The notes below the pieces were generated by a model. It saw nothing but the letters and a program-made list of their open reading frames with translations, made no database searches and was not told the origin of the DNA. The position numbers and the translations under genes were made by a program. A DNA stretch of 64,000 nt from Paenibacillus polymyxa (GTDB lineage: Bacteria > Bacillota > Bacilli > Paenibacillales > Paenibacillaceae): contig NZ_CP015423.1 in NCBI RefSeq assembly GCF_001719045.1, positions 558,001-622,000 of the forward strand. The letters are read 5' to 3'. Shown here one piece after another: positions 18,768-27,936 of the stretch. Within the stretch, counting starts at the first letter, position 1. Every line of letters starts with the position of its first letter.

Positions 18768-21029
18768 TTACATTGTACCGTGGAAAGTACGGTTAATAAC
18801 ATCCAATTGTTGTTCACGAGTCAGCTTGATAAAGTTAACGGCATAGCCGGAAACACGAATCGTAAGCTGTGGATAGTTTTCTGGGTGCTCCATTGCATCC
18901 AACAGTTGTTCGCGAGCAAACACATTGACATTCAGATGATGTGCGTGGCTTCCAAAGTAGCCATCCATCATCGAAACAAGGTTTGTTTTACGTGTTTCTT
19001 CTTCTTTACCCAGTGCTTTAGGCACGATAGAGAAGGTGTTCGAGATACCATCCAGACTGTGTTCATAAGGCAATTTGGCTACGGAACTCAGAGATGCCAA
19101 AGCACCTTTTTTATCACGGCCGTGCATTGGGTTTGCCCCTGGTGCAAACGGTTCGCCTGCTTTACGTCCATCCGGTGTTGTACCTGTTTTCTTACCGTAC
19201 ACCACGTTGGAAGTAATAGTCAGTACAGATTGAGTAGGAACCGCATTACGATAAGCTTTATGCTTGCGAATCATGCTCATGAAGCTTTCTACCAGTTCCA
19301 CAGCGATGTTATCTACACGGTCATCGTTGTTACCGTAGCAAGGGTATTCGCCTTCAATTTCAAAGTCAACAGCAATCCCTTTTTCGTTACGGATTGGTTT
19401 AACTTTTGCAAATTTAATGGCACTCAAGGAGTCGGTAGCAACTGACAGACCCGCAATACCACAAGCCATGGTACGGAGAATATCACGATCATGCAACGCC
19501 ATTTCAATGCGTTCGTAGCTATATTTATCATGCATGTAGTGAATAACATTCAAAGTGTTCATGTACAGTTTTGCCAACCATTCCATCATAGGTTTGAAGC
19601 GGCTCAACACTTCTTCATAATCCAGAACTTCACCTGTAATGGCTGGGAATTCAGGCCCTACTTGAACGCCAGATTTTTCATCTTTACCACCGTTAATTGC
19701 ATACAGCAGAGCTTTAGCCAAGTTGGCACGAGCACCAAAGAATTGCATTTGCTTACCGATTTTCATTGCCGATACACAACAAGCAATACCATAATCGTCT
19801 CCATAAATTGGACGCATCAGATCGTCATTTTCGTACTGAATGGAGCTAGTTTCAATAGAAACTTTCGCACAATACTTTTTGAAGCCTTCAGGCAATTTTT
19901 CCGACCACAGTACAGTCAGGTTCGGCTCCGGTGCAGGTCCCAGATTGTAGAGGGTGTGCAGGAAACGGAAGCTGTTTTTAGTTACCCGAGTTTCTCCAGT
20001 TACGGACATACCACCAATGGACTCAGTAACCCAAGTTGGATCTCCACTGAACAGTTCATTATAGTCAGGTGTGCGCAAGAACTTAACAATACGCAATTTC
20101 ATAACAAAATGATCGACCAGTTCTTGAGCTTGTTCTTCTGTCATTGTACCCTCTTCCATATCACGTTGAGAGTAAATATCAAGGAAGGAAGATACACGTC
20201 CTAAGGACATTGCTGCACCATTTTGTTCTTTGATTGCTGCAAGATATCCAAAATATACCCATTGGAAAGCTTCTTTCGCATTGTTAGCAGGTTTGGAAAT
20301 ATCAAAACCGTGCTCAGCAGCCATTTGTTTCAGTTCATTCAAAGCACGAATTTGTTCGGAAATTTCCTCACGAAGACGAATTACGTCTTCTTCCATGGAA
20401 TCAACTTCAAGGCTTTTCAGTTGCAGCTTTTTATCTTGGATCAAGAAGGCTACACCATACAAAGCTACACGACGATAGTCACCGATAATACGACCACGAC
20501 CGTATGCATCTGGCAGACCAGTAATGATACCAGCTTTACGGGCTGCTCTCATTTCATCTGTATAAGCGTCAAATACACCTTGGTTGTGAGTTTTACGAAT
20601 ATGAGTGAAGATATCAATAATACTTTCTGGCACTTCAAAACCATAGGCTTTACAAGCGTCGATCATCATCCGAATTCCACCAAACGGCTGCAAAGAGCGT
20701 TTGAATGGAGCATCTGTTTGTACACCGACAATTTGCTCTTTATCCCGGTCTAGATAACCCGGTTTATGTGAAATAATAGTGGATGGCGTATTCACGTCTA
20801 CATCAAGCACGCCGCCGTTTGCCAACTCTTTTTTAGTAAGATCGGATACAATATCCCACAATGCAGTTGTGTTGGCGGTAGGACCAACCAAAAATTCTTC
20901 ATTGCCAACATAAGGTAAGATATTAGTTTCAATAAAATCGTTGACGTTGACTTCTTTAGTCCATTTGCCTTTTTTAAAACCTCTCCAGCCAGATTGTTGC
21001 TCTTGTAATTCTCTCTCAATCACCGACAT
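18768..21029 (-). CDS. pflB: Pyruvate formate-lyase (formate C-acetyltransferase)
   Basis: Glycyl-radical enzyme that converts pyruvate and CoA to acetyl-CoA and formate; 753 residues. The catalytic Cys pair is in [12 protein letters not shown] and the glycyl-radical loop RVSGYAVNF is 30 residues from the C-terminus. Substrate-site motifs such as [10 protein letters not shown] and [17 protein letters not shown] are present. The ATG at 21029 has TTGGAGGG. The neighbourhood pflB-pflA, adhE and fnr shows mixed-acid/ethanol fermentation. Two Fnr/Rex-type palindromes precede its predicted promoter. Several long open frames on the opposite strand are composition shadows. Confidence 0.98.
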   Translation of the reverse strand: MSVIERELQEQQSGWRGFKKGKWTKEVNVNDFIETNILPYVGNEEFLVGPTANTTALWDIVSDLTKKELANGGVLDVDVNTPSTIISHKPGYLDRDKEQIVGVQTDAPFKRSLQPFGGIRMMIDACKAYGFEVPESIIDIFTHIRKTHNQGVFDAYTDEMRAARKAGIITGLPDAYGRGRIIGDYRRVALYGVAFLIQDKKLQLKSLEVDSMEEDVIRLREEISEQIRALNELKQMAAEHGFDISKPANNAKEAFQWVYFGYLAAIKEQNGAAMSLGRVSSFLDIYSQRDMEEGTMTEEQAQELVDHFVMKLRIVKFLRTPDYNELFSGDPTWVTESIGGMSVTGETRVTKNSFRFLHTLYNLGPAPEPNLTVLWSEKLPEGFKKYCAKVSIETSSIQYENDDLMRPIYGDDYGIACCVSAMKIGKQMQFFGARANLAKALLYAINGGKDEKSGVQVGPEFPAITGEVLDYEEVLSRFKPMMEWLAKLYMNTLNVIHYMHDKYSYERIEMALHDRDILRTMACGIAGLSVATDSLSAIKFAKVKPIRNEKGIAVDFEIEGEYPCYGNNDDRVDNIAVELVESFMSMIRKHKAYRNAVPTQSVLTITSNVVYGKKTGTTPDGRKAGEPFAPGANPMHGRDKKGALASLSSVAKLPYEHSLDGISNTFSIVPKALGKEEETRKTNLVSMMDGYFGSHAHHLNVNVFAREQLLDAMEHPENYPQLTIRVSGYAVNFIKLTREQQLDVINRTFHGTM

Positions 21030-21063
21030 GTAAATCCCTCCAAATTGTTTGGTCTTCCGGACT

Positions 21064-21079
21064 TGTGATTTTTTTCACG
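21064..21079. promoter_or_regulatory. Third Fnr/Rex-type palindrome, within the pflB leader
   Basis: TGTGATTTTTTTCACG fits TGTGA-N6-TCACA with one end mismatch. It lies about 35-50 nt upstream of the pflB start and, if the predicted promoter is right, in the transcribed leader. A repressor such as Rex could block elongation from here; an activator could not act classically. Confidence 0.5.
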
Positions 21080-21152
21080 ATAAAGCTATTTCTTGAGCCC
21101 GGCCTTTTCACCGATGCCTTACGCTCAGTGTCGGGACCTTTCTTACACCCTT

Positions 21153-21216
21153 ATTGTAGAATAATGATAGAGTGTAGTATGTGACAAAAATCACAATATG
21201 AGTGATTTTTGTCACT
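21153..21216 (-). promoter_or_regulatory. pflB promoter with two tandem Fnr (or Rex) boxes
   Basis: On the minus strand the -10 box is TACAAT (21153-21158). A perfect TGTGA-N6-TCACA palindrome is at 21180-21195, its centre 32 bp from the -10 centre, i.e. about -41.5 from the predicted start, the class II activator position. A second palindrome, AGTGATTTTTGTCACT, at 21201-21216 lies 21 bp (two helical turns) further upstream. No good -35 hexamer is seen, as expected for an activator-dependent promoter. The same core also fits the Rex consensus. Confidence 0.8.
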
Positions 21217-21279
21217 TTATTTTCCCTAGCTTCACGCCTATATCCTTAGCCTTGCCGTTCACCTCCCTTCCCAAACCAA

Positions 21280-21303
21280 CAGGCCCTCTATATAGAGAGC
21301 CTG
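21280..21303 (-). terminator. Probable terminator after adhE
   Basis: CAGGCCCTCTATATAGAGAGCCTG is a near-perfect palindrome 55 nt after the adhE stop; on the minus strand it is followed by TTGGTTTGG, a weak U-tract. The 328-nt gap from adhE to pflB holds this hairpin and the pflB control region. Confidence 0.55.
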
Positions 21304-21357
21304 CATCGGTATTGAACGAGAAAATGCTTTTTCACAAGCCTCTTCGTACCTATTATA

Positions 21358-23970
21358 TTATTGGTCAAAACGTCCGTAGAAGGCATTGCGATAGACATCA
21401 GCCAACTCAGTAACCAGCGGCAACTTCGGATTCGCAGTTGTACATTGATCTTCAAATGCGCGGTCAGCCAGATAGTCTACACGTGATTCGAAATCCTTTG
21501 CATCGAAACCGATTTGTTGGAACGATTCCTCGATACCAAGTGTTTTGTTCATTTTACGGATCGCTTCGATCAAGCTGTTAACCCCTTCTTCGGTGGTGCG
21601 TGCAGGCAGTCCCAGTATGCGCGCGATTTCTGCATAACGCTCATCCGCAACAAAGTGCGAATATTTAGGGAACGAAGCAAATTTTGTCGGTTTTTTCGCA
21701 TTATAGCGAATGACGTGCGGCAATAAAATGGCATTCGTGCGGCCATGCGCTGTATGGTATTGTCCACCCCATTTATGTGCAAGACTGTGGTTAATGCCCA
21801 AGAATGCATTAGCAAATGCCATACCAGCAAGTGTAGAAGCATTATGCATTTTTTCACGAGCCAGCTTATCACCAGTCAGAGCCGATTGTTCTAGGTATTG
21901 GAATACCAATTGAATGGCTTTAATTGCCAGACCATCTGTGTAGTCATTAGCCATTACGGACACGTAAGCCTCGATAGCATGTGTCAGAACATCCATACCT
22001 GTGTCCGCTACAGCTGTTTTAGGTAGCGAATATACAAACACTGGGTCAATAATTGCCACATCAGGAGTCAACTCATAGTCAGCCAGTGGGTACTTCGTGT
22101 CGCCCAGGTTTTTGTCCGTAATTACTGCGAACGATGTAACTTCGGAACCTGTACCCGAGGTTGTAGGGATAGCTACAAATTGTGCTTTTTGGCCCAGACG
22201 TGGGTACTTGTAAATCCGTTTACGGATATCCATGAATTTTTGTTTTAAATTATTGAAATCAGTATCTGGATATTCATAGAACATCCACATGCCTTTAGCA
22301 GCATCCATTGGGGAACCGCCGCCCAGTGCGATGATGCAATCCGGTTGGAAACGTCTCATCATTTCAGTACCACGTTCTACCGTAACTGTCGATGGATCTG
22401 GCTCTACTTCAGAGAACACTTCGATAGCTACTGGTGTTTGGCGTTGATGCAGATAATGAATAACACGATCTACATATCCCAGTTGTACCATCATAGGGTC
22501 TGTGATAATGGCTACACGTGTGATATCAGGCATTTTAGCAAGATACTGTGTCGAGTTTTTCTCAAAATAGATTTTGGAAGGTACTTTGAACCATTGCATA
22601 TTCACCGTCCGTTTCGCCACCCTTTTCACATTAATCAAATTGACTGCCGATACGTTCGACGAAGTCGAGTTACGACCATACGAACCGCAACCGAGTGTCA
22701 ACGAAGGAAGGTTGGTGTTGTAAATGTCGCCAATCGCACCATGTGTGGAAGGTGCATTTACAATGATACGTCCTGTTTGCAGACGGTTTGCGAAGCGAGC
22801 GATAACGTCCTCATCGTTCGAATGAATAGCGGACGAGTGGCCCATGCCCCCGAATTCCACGACTTCAGCAGCACGTTGAATACCTTGTTCCGCATTTTTT
22901 ACTTTATAGCAAGCCAATACAGGACTCAATTTTTCCGCAGACAATGGGAATTTTGTTCCTACCCCTTCAATCTCAGCGACCAAAATTTTAGTTCCTGCTG
23001 GTACTGTAATACCACTCATTTCAGCAATTTTCACAGCAGACTGCCCGACGATAGCTGGGTTCACTGCACATTTCTCGACATTCATAGCTCCTTGAGTGAG
23101 CTTAGCTGCTTCTTCTTTATTTACAAAATAGCAGCCGTTAGCAATCATCAATTTTTTCACTTGTTCGAAGATTGGCTCTTCGATAATAACCGCTTGCTCG
23201 GAAGCACAAATCATACCGTTGTCGAAAGATTTAGAGAGGATGAGATCGTTCACAGCCTGCTTGATGTCTGCTGTTTTTTCAATAAAGCAAGGCACGTTAC
23301 CTGGGCCTACACCCAGAGCAGGTTTACCGCAGCTATATGCCGCCTTAACCATGCCTGATCCACCAGTTGCCAGAATCAGCGCCACATCAGGGTGGTTCAT
23401 CAGTACATTGGTCTTATCCATCGAAGGTGCTTCAATCCATTGAATACAATCAGCTGGAGCACCATGTTTAACAGCTGCTTCGAGCAAGACGCGGGCTGCT
23501 TCCGCACTACACGATTGAGCAGATGGATGGAAACCGAAAATGATTGGGTTACGTGTTTTAATGGCAATCAGCGCTTTGAACATCGTAGTCGAAGTCGGGT
23601 TTGTCACTGGAGTGATCCCCATGATAATGCCGACTGGCTCTGCTATCTTTTGAAAACTGTCAAAATCATTGTCCTCAATGACACCGACGGTTTTTTCATT
23701 TTTGATACTATGATAGACATATTCTGTTGCAAACATGTTTTTGGTGATTTTGTCCTCGTACACACCGCGTCCTGTTTCTTCAACAGCCATCTTCGCCAGG
23801 TACATGTGTTTATCCATCCCTGCGAGTGCCATAGCTTGTACGATTTCGTCAATCTGTTCCTGATTCATACTCATGAAAGCTTGCTGTGCCCGGTTCCCCC
23901 GGTCAATCAGCGTTTGAATATACTGCTCTGCGCTTTGCTCTTTTTGGATAACCTCGTTTTTAACAGCCAT
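21358..23970 (-). CDS. adhE: Bifunctional acetaldehyde/alcohol dehydrogenase
   Basis: AdhE reduces acetyl-CoA to ethanol in two NADH-dependent steps; about 870 residues. The N-terminal aldehyde dehydrogenase half has the catalytic Cys in NGMICASEQAV and the cofactor-site LALILATGGSGMVKAAY region; the linker leads to an iron-dependent alcohol dehydrogenase half with GGGSPMDAAKGMW and the Fe-ligand His residues in MDVLTHAIEAY and FLGINHSLAHKWGG. AdhE normally forms filaments (spirosomes). The start is ATG at 23970, with AGGAGG at 9 nt; the ATG at 23979 abuts that site. Its promoter has an Fnr/Rex box in the same place as in pflB. Confidence 0.97.
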   Translation of the reverse strand: MAVKNEVIQKEQSAEQYIQTLIDRGNRAQQAFMSMNQEQIDEIVQAMALAGMDKHMYLAKMAVEETGRGVYEDKITKNMFATEYVYHSIKNEKTVGVIEDNDFDSFQKIAEPVGIIMGITPVTNPTSTTMFKALIAIKTRNPIIFGFHPSAQSCSAEAARVLLEAAVKHGAPADCIQWIEAPSMDKTNVLMNHPDVALILATGGSGMVKAAYSCGKPALGVGPGNVPCFIEKTADIKQAVNDLILSKSFDNGMICASEQAVIIEEPIFEQVKKLMIANGCYFVNKEEAAKLTQGAMNVEKCAVNPAIVGQSAVKIAEMSGITVPAGTKILVAEIEGVGTKFPLSAEKLSPVLACYKVKNAEQGIQRAAEVVEFGGMGHSSAIHSNDEDVIARFANRLQTGRIIVNAPSTHGAIGDIYNTNLPSLTLGCGSYGRNSTSSNVSAVNLINVKRVAKRTVNMQWFKVPSKIYFEKNSTQYLAKMPDITRVAIITDPMMVQLGYVDRVIHYLHQRQTPVAIEVFSEVEPDPSTVTVERGTEMMRRFQPDCIIALGGGSPMDAAKGMWMFYEYPDTDFNNLKQKFMDIRKRIYKYPRLGQKAQFVAIPTTSGTGSEVTSFAVITDKNLGDTKYPLADYELTPDVAIIDPVFVYSLPKTAVADTGMDVLTHAIEAYVSVMANDYTDGLAIKAIQLVFQYLEQSALTGDKLAREKMHNASTLAGMAFANAFLGINHSLAHKWGGQYHTAHGRTNAILLPHVIRYNAKKPTKFASFPKYSHFVADERYAEIARILGLPARTTEEGVNSLIEAIRKMNKTLGIEESFQQIGFDAKDFESRVDYLADRAFEDQCTTANPKLPLVTELADVYRNAFYGRFDQ

Positions 23971-24019
23971 TTCCCTCATCCTCCTGTTATCTCGTGTACT
24001 ATCTCTTGTTCACGCACTG

Positions 24020-24103
24020 ATCGTAACACAGCTTTTCAAGATATATTGTGATTTTTTTCACAATCTATTTAAAATTTTATTTTATGAAGTGAATTAAATC
24101 ACA
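24020..24103. promoter_or_regulatory. adhE/fnr divergent control region with two Fnr (or Rex) boxes
   Basis: For adhE (minus) the -10 box is TACGAT at 24020-24025. The palindrome TGTGATTTTTTTCACA at 24047-24062 (with flanks ATTG/CAAT) has its centre 32 bp from the -10 centre, identical to pflB. A second, weaker palindrome AGTGAATTAAATCACA is at 24088-24103. Its centre is 73 bp from the adhE -10 and 72 bp from a TATAAT (24165-24170) in front of fnr, so it could serve both genes. Confidence 0.75.
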
Positions 24104-24228
24104 AAGTTTGGAATTCTGCCACTTTTACCCCCTCTTCTTGCCCCAAAAACGCATTGCGCAGGTATATAATGAATTTGAATTGATCAAGTTGCAGATAAAA
24201 AACATAGGATACAAAGGGGAAATGGACG

Positions 24229-24945
24229 ATGAGAAACCCTACAAATGTAATGGAAGCCCGCGGCAACACCTGTTGCTTCTCGGAGGCCAGCTTCAACCGG
24301 TTGCAAGTGATGATGAAAGATCGAGTTATGCCTGAAAGCTCGCATCTGTTCTGGGAAGGAGATACAGCGGATAAGCTGTTTTATATTAAGCGCGGACGCG
24401 TGAAAGTAACCAAAACAACGGATGAAGGTAAGGAACTTATTCTATATATGTATCAAAGCGGCGATCTTGTTGGTCAAGCTGATCCATTTTTCGGTACTAA
24501 GCATTCCTTTTCTGCTGAGGTTCTGGAAGACAGTGATATTGGCGTAATCGATCATACAGATTTGGAACTGCTTATTTGCCAGCATTGTGATTTTGCGATT
24601 GACTTTATGAAATGGATGGGTTCGCATCACCGTATTACTCAGACTAAGTTCCGCGATTTGATGATGTACGGCAAGCCAGGTGCTTTATGTTCAACACTCA
24701 TCCGTTTATGCAATACCTATGGTGAGCCTCACGGCGAACATATTCTGATTCATAAGAAAATTACTCATACTGACTTATCTAATATGATCGGTGCGACTCG
24801 GGAAAGCGTAAACCGGATGCTTAGTGATCTACGTAAGAAAAATGCAGTAGAATACGATAACGGCATGATTGTTGTCAAGGATTTGGAAATGCTGCAAGGC
24901 GTATGTCATTGTGAATTGTGCCCTCGTGAGATTTGCCGGATATAA
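24229..24945 (+). CDS. fnr: Anaerobic regulator Fnr (Crp/Fnr family, C-terminal Fe-S type)
   Basis: Crp/Fnr-family oxygen-sensing activator of 238 residues. An N-terminal cyclic-nucleotide-like beta barrel (LFYIKRGRVKVTKTT, GDLVGQADPFFG), a long dimer helix, and a helix-turn-helix with HTDLSNMIGATRESVNRMLSDLRKK. The C-terminus carries four Cys in VCHCELCPREICRI, resembling the C-terminal cysteine motif that holds the [4Fe-4S] cluster in B. subtilis Fnr; E. coli Fnr has them at the N-terminus. Two more Cys (NTCCFSE) occur near residue 15. The ATG at 24229 has AAAGGGG. Divergent from adhE and likely to activate adhE and pflB. Confidence 0.93.
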   Translation: MRNPTNVMEARGNTCCFSEASFNRLQVMMKDRVMPESSHLFWEGDTADKLFYIKRGRVKVTKTTDEGKELILYMYQSGDLVGQADPFFGTKHSFSAEVLEDSDIGVIDHTDLELLICQHCDFAIDFMKWMGSHHRITQTKFRDLMMYGKPGALCSTLIRLCNTYGEPHGEHILIHKKITHTDLSNMIGATRESVNRMLSDLRKKNAVEYDNGMIVVKDLEMLQGVCHCELCPREICRI

Positions 24946-24966
24946 TAAATCGTTATTTATGTAAAA

Positions 24967-25003
24967 GGGAGTGTTATAAGCCATTATAGCTTATAACACT
25001 CCC
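24967..25003. terminator. Terminator after fnr (bidirectional)
   Basis: GGGAGTGTTATAAGC (24967-24981) and GCTTATAACACTCCC (24989-25003) form a perfect 15-bp stem with a 7-nt loop. AT-rich tails lie on both sides; it also faces the convergent dioxygenase gene. Confidence 0.88.
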
Positions 25004-25084
25004 TAATTTATTTCCACTTCCCTACTTATACAGGAGCAGTAGCGAAGCATTTTAACAATAGTCCTTCTTCTGGCAACACACTTT

Positions 25085-25852
25085 TTAAAACTGTAAGCAT
25101 AGATAACTTAAATTCCCCATCTCATAGCTTCTATGGATGACCTTGGCTTTGTTTGCAGGATTTCCACTCCCCATCGCAATAAACAACGGTACAAAGTGCT
25201 CTGCTCTTGGTACGGCCTGACGAGCATACGGTGCTTCACTTTCATAGTGATCCAAAGCCTCTATATCTCTACTTTGCACTTTTTCAATAATCCAATTATC
25301 AAAATCTATAGCCCAAGGTTCTGTTTTCGTTTCCCCCCATTTGACGATACGCAGATTATGAACAGTCACGCCACTGCCAATGACCAGAATATCCTGTTCT
25401 CCCAGTCCACGTAGCACTTCACCAATGACATATTGTGCTTTGGGCGAGAGATATGGATTTACAGAGATCTGAACTACCGGAATGTCTGCCTCAGGATACA
25501 TACGATGCAACAATGTCCAGGATCCATGATCCAGTCCCCTCACCCGATCACTTTGTACGTCAATACCCTTTTGTTCATATAATTTTCTCAGCTTATTTGC
25601 CAGTTCGACAGAGCCATGTGCTGGATATTTCACCGCGTACAGTTCCGGTGGGAAACCACCAAAATCATAAATGGTATCGTACACGTCATCCATCGAACTG
25701 ATCGTCAACGTTTGCGCTTCCCAATGAGCAGTAAAGATAACAACCGCTTTAGGACGAATGCTTTTTCCCAGTTGCTCTAAAAATGAAGTATAGTCCGTCT
25801 GTTCAATAGCAAGCATCGGTGAGCCGTGGGCCAAAAATAAAGATGGCATCAT
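25085..25852 (-). CDS. Extradiol ring-cleavage dioxygenase, class III (DODA/YgiD type)
   Basis: LigB-superfamily protein of 255 residues, related to 4,5-DOPA dioxygenase extradiol (YgiD). Metal-ligand His residues are visible in FLAHGSPM (near 10), VIFTAHWEAQ (near 43) and RGLDHGSWTLLHRMYP, and the late His in RAEHFVPLFIAMG. Substrate unknown: bacterial members open catechol-type rings but many are uncharacterised. The ATG at 25852 has AAGGGGA. It stands alone, convergent with fnr. Because HxlR and other regulators nearby are not adjacent, context gives no substrate hint. Confidence 0.88.
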   Translation of the reverse strand: MMPSLFLAHGSPMLAIEQTDYTSFLEQLGKSIRPKAVVIFTAHWEAQTLTISSMDDVYDTIYDFGGFPPELYAVKYPAHGSVELANKLRKLYEQKGIDVQSDRVRGLDHGSWTLLHRMYPEADIPVVQISVNPYLSPKAQYVIGEVLRGLGEQDILVIGSGVTVHNLRIVKWGETKTEPWAIDFDNWIIEKVQSRDIEALDHYESEAPYARQAVPRAEHFVPLFIAMGSGNPANKAKVIHRSYEMGNLSYLCLQF

Positions 25853-26069
25853 ATAAATATCCCCTTGTCATCAATAATTTATTTTATTCATTAAGTAACT
25901 TTATGTAAGTAATAGTACATAAGTAACAGAGTTATGTCAACACAGACTCCAACATACACTTAGATCAGTGATTCCATAAATAAAGATTGATATAGGTATA
26001 AGGTCATAGTAATATGTAACTAATAAATTTTAAAATTTCACTACACTTCGATACAAAGGACTGGTTTCT

Positions 26070-26468
26070 ATGGAGATACATACTTCTAATTGCCCAAAAT
26101 GTGGTTCCGTTTTTCGTCAGAACCTTAGAAACCTGTGTAGTACTTGTATTCAGGAAGAAAATATATTCTTAGACCGCTGTTCTAACTATCTATGGAAGCA
26201 TCCTTCTACTCATACCCGCCAGCTCAGTGATGTAACCGGCACACCTATAGAATTACTCATAGACTGGGTAAGAGCAGGCAAGTTTCCCTCCACATACAGT
26301 CAGCTTGATTATCCTTGTGAGTCCTGCCGTTCCCCTATTTATGCAGGAAGACTTTGCCATTCCTGTCTGGGTACATTCCGTTCGGCCGCGCTGGATATTC
26401 AAACCCGTGTGCCCCGCCGTGCAACAGCAGCATTATTCTCAGTTGCAGGGCGCGTCAAAGGCTATTAA
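26070..26468 (+). CDS. Orphan YvyF-like zinc-ribbon protein
   Basis: 132 residues resembling the flagellar-operon protein YvyF (TIGR03826 type): an N-terminal zinc ribbon (SNCPKCGSVF ... LCSTCIQ), a helical middle with the YvyF-like pattern TRQLSDVTGTPIELLIDWVRAGKF, and a second ribbon (YPCESCRSPIYAGRLCHSCLG). YvyF is normally encoded with flgM/flgK; here no flagellar gene is near. The middle looks like a helix-turn-helix, so it may be a regulator or adaptor. The ATG at 26070 has AAAGGA 9 nt upstream. The product name rests on pattern resemblance, not an alignment. Confidence 0.7.
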   Translation: MEIHTSNCPKCGSVFRQNLRNLCSTCIQEENIFLDRCSNYLWKHPSTHTRQLSDVTGTPIELLIDWVRAGKFPSTYSQLDYPCESCRSPIYAGRLCHSCLGTFRSAALDIQTRVPRRATAALFSVAGRVKGY

Positions 26469-26530
26469 ACCGTGCTACCTATGCACATCATTTCTGTGAT
26501 ATGGATAAGTAGTCCTATACACAAAATAAA

Positions 26531-26564
26531 AAAACAGCCTTTTTCCTAGGAAAAGGCTGTTTTG
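26531..26564. terminator. Bidirectional terminator
   Basis: AAACAGCCTTTTCC and its complement GGAAAAGGCTGTTT make an almost perfect palindrome with A and T runs at either end. It separates the YvyF-like gene from the convergent HxlR gene. Confidence 0.85.
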
Positions 26565-26593
26565 CTATGAGAAACGCTTATTTAGTTTGGTGC

Positions 26594-26917
26594 TCATCTA
26601 ATCCATTCCTCAGCCCAAAATTGAATCTGTTCCATAACTGGCTGAAGTGCACGGCCTTTGGTTGTTAGCTCGTATTCAATGCGGACAGGAGTTTCCGGAT
26701 ATACATGACGTGTAAGAATTCCTTCATTTTCCAAATCTTTCATCCGCTCTGATAACATTTTGTCACTCATTGTGGGAATCAGATTGGAAATATCCTTAAA
26801 CCGCTTAGGACCGCTCATCATGGATTGAATAATTAATCCATTCCAACGCTTGCCCAAACATGAAAAGGCGGTTTCAAAACGCGGACACATTTTTGTACAT
26901 TGCGGTTGACTTTCCAA
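26594..26917 (-). CDS. HxlR-family transcriptional regulator
   Basis: Winged-helix regulator of about 107 residues with the family hallmark CPRFETAFSCLGKRWNGLIIQ, GPKRFKDISNLIPTMSDKMLSERMKDLENEGIL and a beta-wing VRIEYELTTKGRAL. The early Cys residues are typical of members that sense thiol-reactive compounds (YodB, HypR), but this is inference. The start is uncertain: TTG at 26917 has AAGAAGGTG at good spacing; ATG at 26938 has none. The upstream region has AGTAT and ATACT half-sites 13 nt apart, a possible operator. No partner gene is adjacent. Confidence 0.88.
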   Translation of the reverse strand: MESQPQCTKMCPRFETAFSCLGKRWNGLIIQSMMSGPKRFKDISNLIPTMSDKMLSERMKDLENEGILTRHVYPETPVRIEYELTTKGRALQPVMEQIQFWAEEWIR

Positions 26918-27109
26918 ATTTTTCACCTTCTTTTGCATTTCGGTTTGATAAAGCTTTCCTTTTGTTAGTATATATCATTTTAGCATACTTTATCCCGAAA
27001 GAAAACACTTTCTTCTTAAATTAAATACCTACGCTGATAAAGTTGCCATGACCAAAACTGATTATACAACAAACCAACACAGCAGGTATATGTCTAAATC
27101 GTTAAATAC

Positions 27110-27139
27110 AAAAAGGCGGAATCCCAAGAGGTTCCGCCT
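27110..27139 (-). terminator. Terminator of the ThuA/isomerase/dehydrogenase operon
   Basis: On the minus strand, AGGCGGAA and TTCCGCCT pair around a 10-nt loop and are followed by T5. It lies 46 nt after the ThuA-like stop codon. Confidence 0.85.
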
Positions 27140-27184
27140 ATCAATCTGTTCATTATACAACTCATCCATATGTGATGATTGTCA

Positions 27185-27916
27185 TTATACCAACACTCCA
27201 CCGAGAGGCCTTAGAGGTTCACTTCTACCATATATTGGTTTGTTAATACTTGTCGGAGAAGTCCAACGAATGCTGTTGGCGATAACTTTCAAAATATCAG
27301 GCTGGTAATAAGTCGGATAGGTCTCATGACCTGGGCGGAAATAGAATATCTTGCCGCTACCTCGGCGGAAGGTACATCCGGTTCTAAATACTTCGCCGCC
27401 TTCAAAGTTACTAACAAATACCAGTTCATCCGGCGTAGGAATATCAAAGAACTCGCCATACATCTCTTCCTGCTTCAACAAAATTTTGGCATCTATGCCT
27501 TCTGCAATGGGATGTGACGGATTCACCGACCAAATAATCTCCTGTTCACCTGCCACCCTCCATTTCAGGTCACAGCTAGTGCCCATTAGGGCTTTGAATG
27601 GCTTGGAAAAATGGCCTGAGTGCAGCACGATCAACCCCATACCTTCCTGCACTCGCTTGACAACACGCGCCGTAACTTCATCGCTCACCTGATCGTGGGC
27701 TTTATGCCCCCACCACAGCAGCACATCTGTGGAATTCAGAATATCTTCTCCCAAACCATGCTCGGCATCATCACGCAGAGTAGCTGTTCGAATGGCAAAT
27801 CCCTCTCCTGCCAGGCCGTCAGCCAACGCTTTGTGTATCCCGTCAGGATATATCTGTTTGGCTTCATCATTCAACTTTTCGTTCAAAAATTCATTCCAAA
27901 TGGTGACGTTAATCAT
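27185..27916 (-). CDS. ThuA-like trehalose-utilisation protein
   Basis: ThuA family (class I glutamine-amidotransferase-like fold), about 243 residues: [11 protein letters not shown] at the start, [34 protein letters not shown] and a C-terminal [14 protein letters not shown] block. The family is linked to 3-keto-disaccharide and trehalose metabolism in rhizobia. The start is ATG at 27916, since AGGGGG is 8 nt upstream; ATG at 27922 is too close. It follows the TIM-barrel isomerase by 20 nt and is the last gene of the operon. Confidence 0.9.
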   Translation of the reverse strand: MINVTIWNEFLNEKLNDEAKQIYPDGIHKALADGLAGEGFAIRTATLRDDAEHGLGEDILNSTDVLLWWGHKAHDQVSDEVTARVVKRVQEGMGLIVLHSGHFSKPFKALMGTSCDLKWRVAGEQEIIWSVNPSHPIAEGIDAKILLKQEEMYGEFFDIPTPDELVFVSNFEGGEVFRTGCTFRRGSGKIFYFRPGHETYPTYYQPDILKVIANSIRWTSPTSINKPIYGRSEPLRPLGGVLV

Positions 27917-27936
27917 CAACATTTCCCCCTATTAGG

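Noticed and set aside
18696..20753. Long plus-strand open frames across pflB
   Set aside because: Antisense shadows of a highly expressed gene with biased codons; Cys/His/Phe-rich sequence without motifs.
22345..24051. 337- and 219-codon plus-strand frames across adhE
   Set aside because: Antisense shadows of adhE; no ribosome sites or family motifs.
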